This document shows, piece after piece, positions 23,141 to 31,794 of a stretch of 50,247 bases of DNA. The stretch's first letter is position 1; every line of letters begins with the position of its first letter. The notes below the pieces were generated by a model. The model was not told where the DNA came from and did not search any database. It was given only the letters and a program-made list of their open reading frames with translations. This DNA comes from TMED14 sp041158165. GTDB lineage: Bacteria; Bacteroidota; Bacteroidia; Flavobacteriales; Schleiferiaceae. The translations under genes and the position numbers were made by a program. Location of the stretch: the NCBI GenBank assembly GCA_041158165.1, contig JBEBBW010000008.1, forward strand, positions 1 to 50,247, read 5' to 3'.

Positions 23141-25753
23141 TTAGTTGCTTGTTAGCACCGCCAAAAGCTTCTGGGCAATCTCGATTTTTGCTTCGGCGTC
23201 GGCCAGCTTTTTGCGCTCGGCGTCCACAACCGCCGCAGGGGCACCCGAGACAAATTTTTCGTTGGCCAGCTTGGCTTGGATGCTGCGCTTAAACCCGCTG
23301 TAGTACTCGATGTCTTTTTGGGCTTTGGCGATTTCGGCTTCGACGTCCACGGCGTCTGCCTCGATTTGCACGCGCAGCTCCGCGGTTCCGGCGCGCAGTG
23401 GGAGTCCGCCTTCTGCACTACCCCACACGGAATTGGTGAGCTTGGCAATGGCGGGCCAGCCCGCAGGCTTTTGGGCCGCATCGGTCGTCAGGGGCGACTT
23501 GAACGCAATGTTTTTCTCGGCCCTAAACGTTCGCAAGGCGACCACGTGAGCCTCAACCGACGCAAACTCGGCGGGGTCGTAGGAGGTTCCGCTCGGCGTT
23601 GGGTAAGTCGCGAAATCAAGGAAGTCGGTTTCGGCGCGGTCCGAGAGCACGTGCCACACTTCTTCGGTCAGGAACGGCATGAAGGGGTGCAGGGCCGCCA
23701 TGAGTTCTTCGAAGTAGCCCACGGTGGCGCGGTAGACGCTGGCCGAAATGGGCTGGCCGTAGGCGGGCTTCACCAGCTCAAGGTACCAGGCACAGTAGCT
23801 GTTCCACGTTAGTTTGTAAAGGCGCATCAGGGCCTCCGACAGGGCGTAGCGGTCAAAATCGCGCTGCAGCTCGGCCAATTCGGCGTCCATCAGGGCGCGG
23901 AACCAGGTCACGGCCCATTCGGCTGCTTCGTCGGCCGGAGCCTCGTCTGAAACGGTCCAGCCCTTGACCAAGCGAAGGGCGTTCCACACCTTGTTGGTGA
24001 AGTTGCGGCCTTGTTCGCAAAGCTGCTCGTCGAACGGCAAGTCGTTGCCCGCGGGCGAGGTCAGCAGCATCCCCATGCGCACGCCGTCAGCCCCGTAGGT
24101 GTTCATCAGCTCAATCGGGTCGGGCGAATTGCCGAGTGACTTCGACATCTTGCGGCCGAGCTTGTCGCGCACGATGCCCGTGAGGTAGACGCGTTCGAAC
24201 GGACGCTTCCCGGCGTACTCGTAGCCCGCCATGGCCATGCGCGCCACCCAGAAAAAGAGAATTTCGGGAGCCGTGACCAGGTCCTGGGTCGGGTAGTAGT
24301 ACTGGATTTCGGGGTTTTCGGGGTTGCGAATACCGTCGAACACACTCAGCGGCCACAGCCAGCTCGAGAACCAGGTGTCGAGGCAGTCTGGGTCTTGCTG
24401 CAGGTCGCTGGATTGCAGGTCGGCGCGGCCGCTGGCCTCGCGGGCCTTGGTCAAGGCCTCGTCGGCGCTCAAGGCCACCACGTAGTCGTGCTCGCCCGGT
24501 CCATAGAAGTAGGCTGGAATGCGGTGCCCCCACCAAAGCTGGCGCGAAATGCACCAGTCCTTGACGTTTTCCATCCAGTGGCGGTAGGTGTTCATGAACT
24601 TTTCGGGGATCAGCTGAATTTCGTCGGACATCACCGCGTCGAGGGCGGGTTTGGCCAGCTCGGGCATGCGCACCCACCACTGCAGCGACAAGCGGGGCTC
24701 CACCACCGCGCCAGTGCGCTCGCTGGTGCCGACGGTCGAAGCGTAGTCTTCGGTTTTGGCAAGGTGACCCGAAGCCTTGAGGTCTTCGGCCACTTTAGTA
24801 CGCGCCGCGAAGCGCTCCATTCCCGCATACTGCAGGCCGTGAACGCTCAAGGTTCCGTCTTCGTTGAGCACGTCAAGCACCTCAAGACCATGCTTTTGGC
24901 CAATCGCGTAGTCGTTCCAGTCGTGGGCCGGCGTAACCTTCAAGCAGCCCGTTCCAAAGTCGGTCGTCACGTAGTCGTCAAGGATGATGGGCACTTCGCG
25001 TCCGCCAATCGGAACGCGCACGTGCAGGCCGTGCAGCGCCGTGTAGCGCTCGTCTTTGGGGTTGATCGCCACCGCCACGTCGCCCATGATGGTTTCGGGG
25101 CGCGAAGTGGCAACGGTCAGAAAGGTTCCGGGCTTCTCCACCACCTCGTACTTCACGTAGTACAGGGTGGCCGTGATGTCCTTGTGCAGTACCTCTTCGT
25201 CGGAGAGCGAGGTTTTGGCCTCTGGGTCCCAGTGCACCATGCGCAGTCCGCGGTAAATATGGCCCTTGGCGTGAAGGTCAGCAAACACCTGGTACACGCT
25301 GTCGCTGCGCACCTCGTCCATGGTGAAGGCGGTGCGGTCCCAATCGCAGCTGGCGCCCAATTCCTTGAGCTGCTCCAGGATGATTCCGCCGTGCTTGTGG
25401 GTCCACGCCCAGGCGTGCTCCAAAAAGGCCTCGCGGCTGAGGTCTGACTTTTTAATTCCCTCGGCGCGCAGTTTTTGAACCACTTTCGCCTCGGTCGCAA
25501 TCGACGCGTGGTCGGTACCCGGAACCCAGCAAGCATTAAATCCGCGCATCCGAGCGCGGCGCACCAGCACGTCCTGAATGGTGTTGTTGAGCATGTGGCC
25601 CATGTGGAGCACGCCCGTAACGTTCGGCGGCGGAATCACTATGGTATAGGCCGGACGATGGTCTGGTTTTGAGGCAAACGCCTTGTTATTCAACCATGTT
25701 TGGTACCAACGCTGCTCAACGTGGCGGGGGGCGTACTGCGAGGGAATTTCCAT
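23141..25753 (-). CDS. valS: Valyl-tRNA synthetase
   Basis: An 870-aa class I synthetase that charges tRNA(Val). Seen in order: the HIGH motif HMGHMLNNT, the CP1 editing domain (TSRPETIMGDVA), the WWGHRIPAYF block, the KMSKS motif, the anticodon-binding domain (WNSYCAWYLELVKPAY), and a C-terminal coiled-coil arm (VDVEAEIAKAQKDIEYYSGF). The frame stays open 87 nt upstream, but the promoter box lies there. ATG 25753 (MEIPSQYAPRHVEQRWYQ) is the real start, 8 nt after the box. Confidence 0.97.
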   Translation of the reverse strand: MEIPSQYAPRHVEQRWYQTWLNNKAFASKPDHRPAYTIVIPPPNVTGVLHMGHMLNNTIQDVLVRRARMRGFNACWVPGTDHASIATEAKVVQKLRAEGIKKSDLSREAFLEHAWAWTHKHGGIILEQLKELGASCDWDRTAFTMDEVRSDSVYQVFADLHAKGHIYRGLRMVHWDPEAKTSLSDEEVLHKDITATLYYVKYEVVEKPGTFLTVATSRPETIMGDVAVAINPKDERYTALHGLHVRVPIGGREVPIILDDYVTTDFGTGCLKVTPAHDWNDYAIGQKHGLEVLDVLNEDGTLSVHGLQYAGMERFAARTKVAEDLKASGHLAKTEDYASTVGTSERTGAVVEPRLSLQWWVRMPELAKPALDAVMSDEIQLIPEKFMNTYRHWMENVKDWCISRQLWWGHRIPAYFYGPGEHDYVVALSADEALTKAREASGRADLQSSDLQQDPDCLDTWFSSWLWPLSVFDGIRNPENPEIQYYYPTQDLVTAPEILFFWVARMAMAGYEYAGKRPFERVYLTGIVRDKLGRKMSKSLGNSPDPIELMNTYGADGVRMGMLLTSPAGNDLPFDEQLCEQGRNFTNKVWNALRLVKGWTVSDEAPADEAAEWAVTWFRALMDAELAELQRDFDRYALSEALMRLYKLTWNSYCAWYLELVKPAYGQPISASVYRATVGYFEELMAALHPFMPFLTEEVWHVLSDRAETDFLDFATYPTPSGTSYDPAEFASVEAHVVALRTFRAEKNIAFKSPLTTDAAQKPAGWPAIAKLTNSVWGSAEGGLPLRAGTAELRVQIEADAVDVEAEIAKAQKDIEYYSGFKRSIQAKLANEKFVSGAPAAVVDAERKKLADAEAKIEIAQKLLAVLTSN

Positions 25754-25761
25754 AAGGACCG

Positions 25762-25769
25762 CAAAGGTA
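25762..25769 (-). promoter_or_regulatory. -7 promoter box of valS
   Basis: The minus strand reads TACCTTTG, 8 nt before the valS ATG. It settles the choice of start. Confidence 0.68.
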
Positions 25770-25810
25770 ACCTTGTGGCATTTTTTTTGTGTTGGTTTCG
25801 TCGCATCGGT

Positions 25811-25818
25811 TACATTTG
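25811..25818 (+). promoter_or_regulatory. -7 and -33 promoter of the DUF1573 gene
   Basis: TACATTTG with a -33 TTTG at 25786-25789, spaced 21 nt. This is one of the more complete promoters in the window. It leaves a leader of about 35 nt, unlike most of its neighbours. Confidence 0.7.
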
Positions 25819-25857
25819 CCCCTGCTTGATTCGTCAACACAAAAATTTAAACCTACT

Positions 25858-26292
25858 ATGAAGCACTTTTTCACCGCCGCCGCAATTGTTCTCGCGAGCA
25901 CTTTTGCCTTTGGTCAGAATGCCAACGCACCCCAAATCACGTTCACTCAAGAGACGATTGACTACGGTACTATAAAGAAAGCCGCCAACGGCGAACGCGA
26001 GTTCGTATTCAAGAACACCGGTAAGGAGCCGTTGATCATCACGAACTGTGTCGGTTCGTGTGGCTGTACGGTGCCCGTTTGGCCTAAGACGCCGATCGCT
26101 CCGGGCGAGAAAGCCTCTATTAAAGTGAAGTACGACACCCAGCGCGTCGGTGGCTTCCAAAAGACGGTTACGGTAACGAGCAACGCAGCTACGCCAACTA
26201 AGGTTCTGACGATCAAAGGCACGGTAGAAGACGCACCAGCGCAGCCCACCACCCCGGTGAACAACGGTGGCGCCTCAAAGGTGAGCAAGTAA
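25858..26292 (+). CDS. DUF1573 secreted protein
   Basis: A 144-aa exported protein with a signal peptide (FFTAAAIVLASTFAFGQ). The mature part is a single Ig-like DUF1573 (ASH-like) domain: ETIDYGTIKKAANGEREFVFKNTGKEPLIITNCVGSCGCTVP, then VKYDTQRVGGFQKTVTVTSN. The paired cysteines in SCGCT are a family hallmark. A low-complexity Pro/Thr/Ala tail follows. These proteins are common periplasmic or surface proteins of Bacteroidota with no settled role. It is monocistronic, with its own promoter and a strong terminator. Confidence 0.88.
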   Translation: MKHFFTAAAIVLASTFAFGQNANAPQITFTQETIDYGTIKKAANGEREFVFKNTGKEPLIITNCVGSCGCTVPVWPKTPIAPGEKASIKVKYDTQRVGGFQKTVTVTSNAATPTKVLTIKGTVEDAPAQPTTPVNNGGASKVSK

Positions 26293-26315
26293 GGTTTACC
26301 CCCCTTAAAGTTTTC

Positions 26316-26346
26316 AACCCGCAGCCCACCGCTGCGGGTTTTTTAT
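26316..26346 (+). terminator. Intrinsic terminator after the DUF1573 gene
   Basis: A 10-bp stem (26316-26325 with 26331-26340, core ACCCGCAGC/GCTGCGGGT), a 5-nt loop and a T-rich tail. The tail runs directly into the promoter box of the aminotransferase gene. Confidence 0.92.
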
Positions 26347-26347
26347 T

Positions 26348-26355
26348 GACCTTTG
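26348..26355 (+). promoter_or_regulatory. -7 promoter box of the aminotransferase gene
   Basis: GACCTTTG, one mismatch from consensus, 7 nt before the ATG and immediately after the DUF1573 terminator tail. Confidence 0.5.
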
Positions 26356-26362
26356 CAGCACT

Positions 26363-27562
26363 ATGCCGAAGATTTCATCTCGCGGGCAGCATATGCCCGA
26401 ATCTCCGATTCGCAAGCTTGCTCCCCTCGCCGACGCCGCCGTGCAGCGCGGAACCCGAATTTTCTACCTCAACATTGGCCAGCCCGACATCGAAAGCCCC
26501 GAAGTAGCCCTCGAAGCCGTGAAGCAGAGCGACCTTAAGGTGCTGGAATACAGCCCATCACCTGGTTTTGCTAGCTACCGTGCCGGCCTGGCGAAGTACT
26601 ACCAAGGAATCGGACTTGACGTGCAGGCAAGCGACGTCATTGTTACCACGGGAGGGTCTGAAGCCCTGTCGTTCGCTATGGGCAGCATGCTCGATCCGGG
26701 TGACGAGGTCATTATTCCCGAGCCCTACTACGCGAACTACTTTGGTTTTGCGCAAGCCCTCGGAGCCAAAGTAGTTTCTGTACCGAGCAGCATCGAGTCT
26801 GGCTTTGCCCTCCCCCCTATTTCGGCACTCGAAGCGGTGATTACGCCGAGCACCAAAGCTGTCCTCGTGTGCAATCCGGGCAACCCAACGGGGTATGTGT
26901 ACCGCCGCGACGAGCTCGAAGCACTGCGCGACATGGCCCTCAAGCACGACCTGTTTGTCATTGCCGACGAGGTCTACCGCGAATTCGTGTACGACGGAGC
27001 TGAAGCCATTTCAGTCCTTTCGTTGGCCGGCCTTGAGCAGCACGCCGTGCTCATTGACAGTGTTTCGAAGCGCTACAGCATGTGTGGTGCGCGCATCGGG
27101 TGCCTGGTGAGCAAGAACTCTGAGCTGGTGGCCACCGCCCTCAAGTTTGCCCAGGCTCGACTGTCGCCCCCTACCTACGAGCAAATCGCCGCAGAGGCTG
27201 CGCTCGCAACGCCGCCGAGCTACTTTGAAGCGGTTAACGCGGAATACCGCGCGCGACGCGACACCCTGGTCTCGCGCCTGAATGCCATTCCGGGGGTATT
27301 CTGCCCCACTCCACGCGGAGCATTTTATGCCGTCGCTGAGCTGCCGGTGGACGACGCCGAAGCCTTTTGCCGCTGGATGCTCGAGGAGTTTTCGTTTGAG
27401 GGCGACACCGTCATGATGGCTCCCGCTGCCGGTTTCTACGCAGCGCGGTCGCTGGGCAAGCGCCAAGTTCGCCTCGCCTACGTACTCAAGCAGGCTGCGC
27501 TCGAGCGGGCAATGGACGTACTCGAACAAGGACTGGCCGCCTACCCCGGCCGAACAGCTTAG
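26363..27562 (+). CDS. Class I pyridoxal-phosphate aminotransferase (aspartate/aromatic type)
   Basis: A 399-aa fold-type I aminotransferase. Seen: IGQPDIESP, the cofactor-binding TTGGSEALSFAM, CNPGNPTGYVYRR, IADEVYREF, the PLP-lysine block DSVSKRYSMCGARIGC, and the C-terminal arginine region KRQVRLAYV. The closest named group is aspartate aminotransferase-like enzymes of Bacteroidota. The exact substrate (Asp, Ala, Tyr or Phe) cannot be fixed from sequence alone. murB follows 3 nt after its stop. Confidence 0.9.
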   Translation: MPKISSRGQHMPESPIRKLAPLADAAVQRGTRIFYLNIGQPDIESPEVALEAVKQSDLKVLEYSPSPGFASYRAGLAKYYQGIGLDVQASDVIVTTGGSEALSFAMGSMLDPGDEVIIPEPYYANYFGFAQALGAKVVSVPSSIESGFALPPISALEAVITPSTKAVLVCNPGNPTGYVYRRDELEALRDMALKHDLFVIADEVYREFVYDGAEAISVLSLAGLEQHAVLIDSVSKRYSMCGARIGCLVSKNSELVATALKFAQARLSPPTYEQIAAEAALATPPSYFEAVNAEYRARRDTLVSRLNAIPGVFCPTPRGAFYAVAELPVDDAEAFCRWMLEEFSFEGDTVMMAPAAGFYAARSLGKRQVRLAYVLKQAALERAMDVLEQGLAAYPGRTA

Positions 27563-27565
27563 GTT

Positions 27566-28600
27566 GTGCGCACCGAACGCAACGCTTCACTGAAGCCCTA
27601 CAACACCTTTGGCCTGGACGTCAAGGCGGAACGGCTCTACCACCTTGAGTCGGAGATGGACCTGGTGGAGTACCTCGACGATCCCCAAGGTTTTGCGAAG
27701 CACACGTTGCTGATTGGGGGCGGTTCCAACATGCTGCTCGCCGGCAACCTCAAGGGTTCGGTGGCGCGCGTTGCCTGGACCGGCCGACGCGTTGTCGAAG
27801 AAGGAGATGGCCACGTGGTGGTCGAAGCCGCGGCTGGCGAAAACTGGCATGCGTTCGTTCAGTGGACCGTGGACCAAGGTTGGGGCGGACTCCAAAACTT
27901 GTCGCTGATTCCCGGATTGGTGGGCGCCGCACCCGTTCAAAATATTGGCGCGTACGGCGTAGAAACCAAAGACAGCTTGCATTCCCTGCGGTGGATGCGC
28001 TGGGAAGACGGTGAAGTGGAGGAATTCAGCAACGCCGATTGCGGGTTTGGGTACCGCGAGAGCGTGTTCAAAGGGGCCCTCCGCGACCAGGGTGTGATTC
28101 TGTCGGTGCAGTTCAAGCTGACGACGCGCGACCACGTACTGCTCACGCACTACGGTTCGGTAGCCGAAGAACTGGCCGCCGCAGGCGTGCAGCCTTCGCT
28201 GCGCAGCATTGCCGACGCCGTGATCGCCATTCGGCAGAGCAAGCTACCCAACCCGGCGGAACTCGGCAATTCCGGTTCGTTTTTTAAAAATCCAAGCGTT
28301 GAGGCCGGCCTAGCCGCAGCATTGGCCGAAAAGCACCCCAGCCTGCCCCAGTACCCCCAACCGGACGGACGGGTCAAATTGGCTGCAGGTTGGCTAATCG
28401 AGCACACCGGCTGGAAGGGCAAACGGGTCGGCAACGCCGGAATGCACGCGAAGCAAGCGCTTGTGCTCGTGAACTACGGCGGAGCAACGGCCTCTGAATT
28501 GGTTGGTGTTGCGCAGCAGGTTCAGCATGACGTGAGGGCAGCCTTTGGCGTTGACCTTGAAATGGAGGTGAATTTAATTGGCCAAGGCCCTAGTGCGTAA
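27566..28600 (+). CDS. murB: UDP-N-acetylmuramate dehydrogenase
   Basis: A 344-aa FAD enzyme that reduces UDP-GlcNAc-enolpyruvate to UDP-MurNAc, the second step of peptidoglycan precursor synthesis. Seen: NTFGLDVKA, the FAD-binding LLIGGGSNMLL, LIPGLVGAAPVQNIGAYGVE (type I loop), YRESVFKG, the catalytic Ser in GNSGSFFKNP, and AGWLIEHTGWKG. The start is GTG 27566, giving MRTERNASLKPYNTFGL. It is 3 nt after the aminotransferase stop, so it shares that transcript. Confidence 0.95.
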   Translation: MRTERNASLKPYNTFGLDVKAERLYHLESEMDLVEYLDDPQGFAKHTLLIGGGSNMLLAGNLKGSVARVAWTGRRVVEEGDGHVVVEAAAGENWHAFVQWTVDQGWGGLQNLSLIPGLVGAAPVQNIGAYGVETKDSLHSLRWMRWEDGEVEEFSNADCGFGYRESVFKGALRDQGVILSVQFKLTTRDHVLLTHYGSVAEELAAAGVQPSLRSIADAVIAIRQSKLPNPAELGNSGSFFKNPSVEAGLAAALAEKHPSLPQYPQPDGRVKLAAGWLIEHTGWKGKRVGNAGMHAKQALVLVNYGGATASELVGVAQQVQHDVRAAFGVDLEMEVNLIGQGPSA

Positions 28601-28623
28601 CCCAAGTCACGCCAGGTCCAACG

Positions 28624-28631
28624 TACCTTTG
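28624..28631 (+). promoter_or_regulatory. -7 promoter box of the 65-aa membrane protein gene
   Basis: TACCTTTG, a perfect match, 8 nt before the ATG. Confidence 0.68.
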
Positions 28632-28639
28632 CATTCACT

Positions 28640-28837
28640 ATGGCACTCCTTAAGCTCTTCCTTGTTGTAGCGGGTTTACTGGCCCTTGGCATGCTCGGCA
28701 TGGCCGTGAAAATCTGGGGCAAGAAAGACGGCAAATTTGAAGGCACCTGTGCCTCTCAAAGTCCGTTTTTGAACAAAGACGGTGAAGCCTGTTCGCTGTG
28801 TGGCAAAGCTCCGAGCGAGCAGTGCGCCAATCAGTAA
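28640..28837 (+). CDS. Small membrane protein with four cysteines, NqrM-like candidate
   Basis: A 65-aa protein with one N-terminal transmembrane helix (LLKLFLVVAGLLALGMLGMAV) and a short tail with four cysteines (C37, C51, C54, C62; GTCAS, ACSLCGK and EQC). Databases often call such Bacteroidota proteins 'membrane or secreted protein'. Size, single helix and four tail cysteines recall NqrM (DUF539), which helps build the iron site of Na+-NQR and lies near apbE in Vibrio. Here the gene is tail-to-tail with apbE, with 7 nt overlap. The NqrM link is inference; no sequence family is certain. Confidence 0.7.
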   Translation: MALLKLFLVVAGLLALGMLGMAVKIWGKKDGKFEGTCASQSPFLNKDGEACSLCGKAPSEQCANQ

Positions 28838-29868
28838 GCCGACCTCGAATCGTAAACCTGTAGCGCCCCAGACGGGTCGCTGAAGATGAGCACCGCGTCC
28901 CACTCGGGATGGGATGCCAACCACAATTTGGTTTTTTCTAAGCCCAGCACCATCGCCATGGTCGCGAACGCATCGGCCTCGGCGCAGGTTGGCCCGATTA
29001 AGGTCGCACTCAGCACGTCGGTTGGTGCTGGCCAGCCAGTGCGCGGATTGATGCTGTGTCCGAACTTGACGCCGGTTTTAGCATCTACTTGGAACTTGCG
29101 GTAGTTGCCCGAGGTGGCAAGCGCACGGTCGTCGAGTTTCACCGTCATCTGAAGGCTGCGATCGCCCGACACCAGAGGTTTTTCGATTCCCACGGTGAAG
29201 GATTCGCCGTCGGGTTTGCGGCCAAAGCTGCGCACTTCGCCCCCAATTTCTACAAAGGCAGCAACGGCGCCGCGAGCTCGAAGCGAGTCAAGCACAAGGT
29301 CTACGGAGTGGCCTTGCGCAAAAGCGTTGACGTTGATTGGGCCGCTTAGGCGCAATTGGCCGTCGGACGCACGCACCGGCGCAGTCCAACGCACCAGGCG
29401 CATCAAGGAATCGACGAGTGCCGAATCGCTGCGAGGCCCGCCCGATGTGGGCAACACATTTTTTGCTACCGAAAAGCCCCATGCGGCGAGAACCGGTTCA
29501 AGTGCAGGTTCGACCACCGAATCGGTGGCGGCACGAACCGCCTCGGTCACCAAGAGCAAGTCTGCCAGCACGGGCGAGGGCACCACCGCTTCACCTCGAT
29601 TCAGCCGCGAAAGCTCAGAGTCTGGATCCCACGCAGAGGCCGCTTTATTGTAGGCATTCAGCCAGCGCGCCACGTCATCTTGGGTCACCTCGAGGGAGTC
29701 CCCATAGGCGCGGACCACAAACGTGGTCCCCTGGGCTTCTCCTTCGGCAACAAATTCCGATTGTGGTGCGCAGGACGCCACCCCAAGCGAAATCACCAAG
29801 AGGGCTCGTAAAACCAAAAAAGGGCGCCGAAAGGCGCCCTTGTCTAGGGAATTAACCTCCGAAGTCAT
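28831..29868 (-). CDS. apbE: FAD:protein FMN transferase
   Basis: A periplasmic lipoprotein that attaches FMN to threonines of NqrB and NqrC. Seen: a lipoprotein signal (VLRALLVISLGVASC), LNRGEAVVPSP, SGPINVNAFAQGHSVDLVL, VEIGGEVRSFG, the SGNYRKF block and the C-terminal GHSINPRTGWPAPTDVLSATLIGPTCAEADAFATMAMVLG. ATG 29868 (345 aa) overlaps nqrF by 17 nt and carries the nqrF terminator hairpin inside its first codons. A TTG at 29817 just after the hairpin gives a textbook lipoprotein start of 328 aa. The true start is open. Confidence 0.93.
   Translation of the reverse strand: MTSEVNSLDKGAFRRPFLVLRALLVISLGVASCAPQSEFVAEGEAQGTTFVVRAYGDSLEVTQDDVARWLNAYNKAASAWDPDSELSRLNRGEAVVPSPVLADLLLVTEAVRAATDSVVEPALEPVLAAWGFSVAKNVLPTSGGPRSDSALVDSLMRLVRWTAPVRASDGQLRLSGPINVNAFAQGHSVDLVLDSLRARGAVAAFVEIGGEVRSFGRKPDGESFTVGIEKPLVSGDRSLQMTVKLDDRALATSGNYRKFQVDAKTGVKFGHSINPRTGWPAPTDVLSATLIGPTCAEADAFATMAMVLGLEKTKLWLASHPEWDAVLIFSDPSGALQVYDSRSAY
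29816..29841 (-). terminator. Intrinsic terminator after nqrF, within the 5' part of the apbE frame
   Basis: On the minus strand a 9-bp stem AAGGGCGCC/GGCGCCCTT (29833-29841 with 29820-29828) with loop TTTC, then a T tract and a further GGTTTT. It starts 10 nt after the nqrF stop. Confidence 0.88.
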
Positions 29869-31156
29869 CGAAGGAAACGTTTTCGGGCGGAACCCCAAAG
29901 TCATCAACCATTTTCAGTACCGCGGCATTCATCATCGGCGGTCCGCAGAAGTAGTATTCGATGTCCTCAGGCGCCTCGTGCTTCGACAAGTAGTTGTCGA
30001 TGAGCGCCTGGTGCACAAAACCCACAAATCCGTCGCCGGGGCTATCCATGCTTGTCTTGGCCGTCCAGTTGTCTTCAGGAAGCGGTTCGCTCAGCACCAA
30101 GTGGAACTTGAAGTTGGGGAACTGCTCCTCAATCTGACGGAAGTCGTCGATGTAGAAGAGCTCACGGCGCGAGCGACCTCCGTACCAGTACGAAACCTTG
30201 CGGCCCGTTTTCAGGGTGTGGAACAGGTGGAAAAGGTGCGAGCGCATCGGAGCCATACCTGCACCGCCGCCAATGTAGATCATCTCTGCGTCGGTATCCT
30301 TGATGTGGAACTCCCCGTACGGACCTGAAACGGTGACCTTGTCGCCCGGCTTGAGGTTGAAGATGTACGACGAACACACACCGGGGTTGACGTCCATCCA
30401 ACCACCTTTCGCACGGTCCCACGGCGGAGTAGCGATACGAATGTTGAGCATCACGATGTTGCCTTCAGCAGGGTGGTTAGCCATCGAGTACGCGCGGAAG
30501 AGCGGCTCAGGGTTCTTCATCTTGAGGTCCCACAACTTGAACTTGTCCCACTCGCCTTGGAATTCATCGGCCTTTTTGCCGAGGCGCGGATGCGCCGTGA
30601 TGTCCATGTTTTTGTAGTCCACTTCAATGGCCGGAACGTCAATCTGGATGTAGCCACCCGCCAAGAAGTCGAGGTTCTCGCCCTCGGGGAGCTTGACGAC
30701 GAATTCCTTGATGAACGACGCCACGTTGTAGTTCGAAACCACTTCGCACTCCCACTTCTTGATGCCGAAGATCTCGTCGGGCACCTTGATCTTCATGTCG
30801 TTCTTGATCTTCACCTGGCAACCAAGGCGCCAGTTGTCGGCGATCTGCTTGCGGTTGAAGAAACCCGTTTCGGTCGGAAGGATTTCACCTCCGCCCTCGA
30901 GGACTTGGCACTTGCACATGCCGCAGGTTCCGCCACCGCCGCAGGCAGAGGGAAGGAATATTTTTTGGCTTCCGAGCGTGCCCAAAAGCGTGCTGCCCGA
31001 CTCCACTTCGACGACGTCGCCGTTGATCTCAAGCTTGACCGGACCTGATGGACTAAGGCGGGCTTTAGCTTGCAAAAGAATGGTAACCAGGGCCAGGATG
31101 ACCAGGGTAAAAACCACCACCGAGATGATGGTAACAGTTGATGCTGCGAGGAACAT
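29852..31156 (-). CDS. nqrF: Na+-translocating NADH:quinone reductase subunit F
   Basis: The 434-aa entry subunit of Na+-NQR that oxidises NADH at the cytoplasmic face. Seen in order: one N-terminal transmembrane helix (TIISVVVFTLVILALVTILL), a 2Fe-2S ferredoxin domain with C72-X5-C78-X2-C81 and C113, an FAD-binding domain (RAYSMANHP), and an NADH-binding domain ending YFCGPPMMNAAV. It follows nqrE by 15 nt and is the last nqr structural gene. A strong terminator comes just after the stop. Confidence 0.97.
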   Translation of the reverse strand: MFLAASTVTIISVVVFTLVILALVTILLQAKARLSPSGPVKLEINGDVVEVESGSTLLGTLGSQKIFLPSACGGGGTCGMCKCQVLEGGGEILPTETGFFNRKQIADNWRLGCQVKIKNDMKIKVPDEIFGIKKWECEVVSNYNVASFIKEFVVKLPEGENLDFLAGGYIQIDVPAIEVDYKNMDITAHPRLGKKADEFQGEWDKFKLWDLKMKNPEPLFRAYSMANHPAEGNIVMLNIRIATPPWDRAKGGWMDVNPGVCSSYIFNLKPGDKVTVSGPYGEFHIKDTDAEMIYIGGGAGMAPMRSHLFHLFHTLKTGRKVSYWYGGRSRRELFYIDDFRQIEEQFPNFKFHLVLSEPLPEDNWTAKTSMDSPGDGFVGFVHQALIDNYLSKHEAPEDIEYYFCGPPMMNAAVLKMVDDFGVPPENVSFDDFGG

Positions 31157-31171
31157 TGTTTCTGTAGCGAA

Positions 31172-31789
31172 TTAAAGTTTGATACCCATGAAGCTCATGA
31201 AGGCAATTCCCATGAGGCCCGTGATAATGAACGTGATTCCAAGGCCGCGAAGCGGAGCCGGAACGTGAGAGTACTTCAAGCGCTCGCGAATGGCCGCGAT
31301 CGCCACAATGGCGAGCAGCCAACCGATTCCAGAACCAAGTCCGTAGACCGTGGCTTGGGAAACGCTTGTGTAGGCGCGCTCTTGCATAAACAGCGACGCT
31401 CCTAGAATGGAACAGTTCACGGCAATAAGCGGAAGAAAAATACCCAGCGCAGCGTACAGCGCGGGAGCAAACTTCTCTACGACCATTTCAATAAGCTGCA
31501 CCATGGCTGCGATGATCGCGATGAACATGATAAAGCTCAAGAAGCTCAAATCAAGATCTGCTAAGCTCGAGTCAAGCCAAGCTAAGGCCCCAGCTTTGAG
31601 CACGTAGTTTTCGAGAAGGTAGTTAACCGGGAGGGTAATTACCAGCACAAAGGTCACGGCAATCCCCAAGCCCATGGCCGTTTTCACCGTTTTAGAAACG
31701 GCCAAGTACGAACACATGCCTAGGAAGTAGGCGAAGATCATGTTCTCTATGAACACGCTCTTAAAAAAGAGGGAAATCAACTCTTGCAT
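31172..31789 (-). CDS. nqrE: Na+-NQR subunit E
   Basis: A 205-aa integral membrane protein with about six transmembrane helices. The half-channel motif MIFAYFLGMCSYLAVSKTVKTAMGLG and AVNCSILGASLFMQ hold cysteines (in CSYLAVS and NCSILG) of the type that coordinate the intramembrane iron centre with NqrD. Length is normal. It starts 5 nt after nqrD. Confidence 0.96.
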   Translation of the reverse strand: MQELISLFFKSVFIENMIFAYFLGMCSYLAVSKTVKTAMGLGIAVTFVLVITLPVNYLLENYVLKAGALAWLDSSLADLDLSFLSFIMFIAIIAAMVQLIEMVVEKFAPALYAALGIFLPLIAVNCSILGASLFMQERAYTSVSQATVYGLGSGIGWLLAIVAIAAIRERLKYSHVPAPLRGLGITFIITGLMGIAFMSFMGIKL

Positions 31790-31794
31790 GGCAA

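Noticed and set aside
24395..25447. 350-aa plus-strand frame opposite valS
   Set aside because: valS is certain; the antisense frame has no family signature.
23141..25840. Extended valS starting upstream of 25753
   Set aside because: The extra codons cross the -7 promoter box and add a non-homologous leader.
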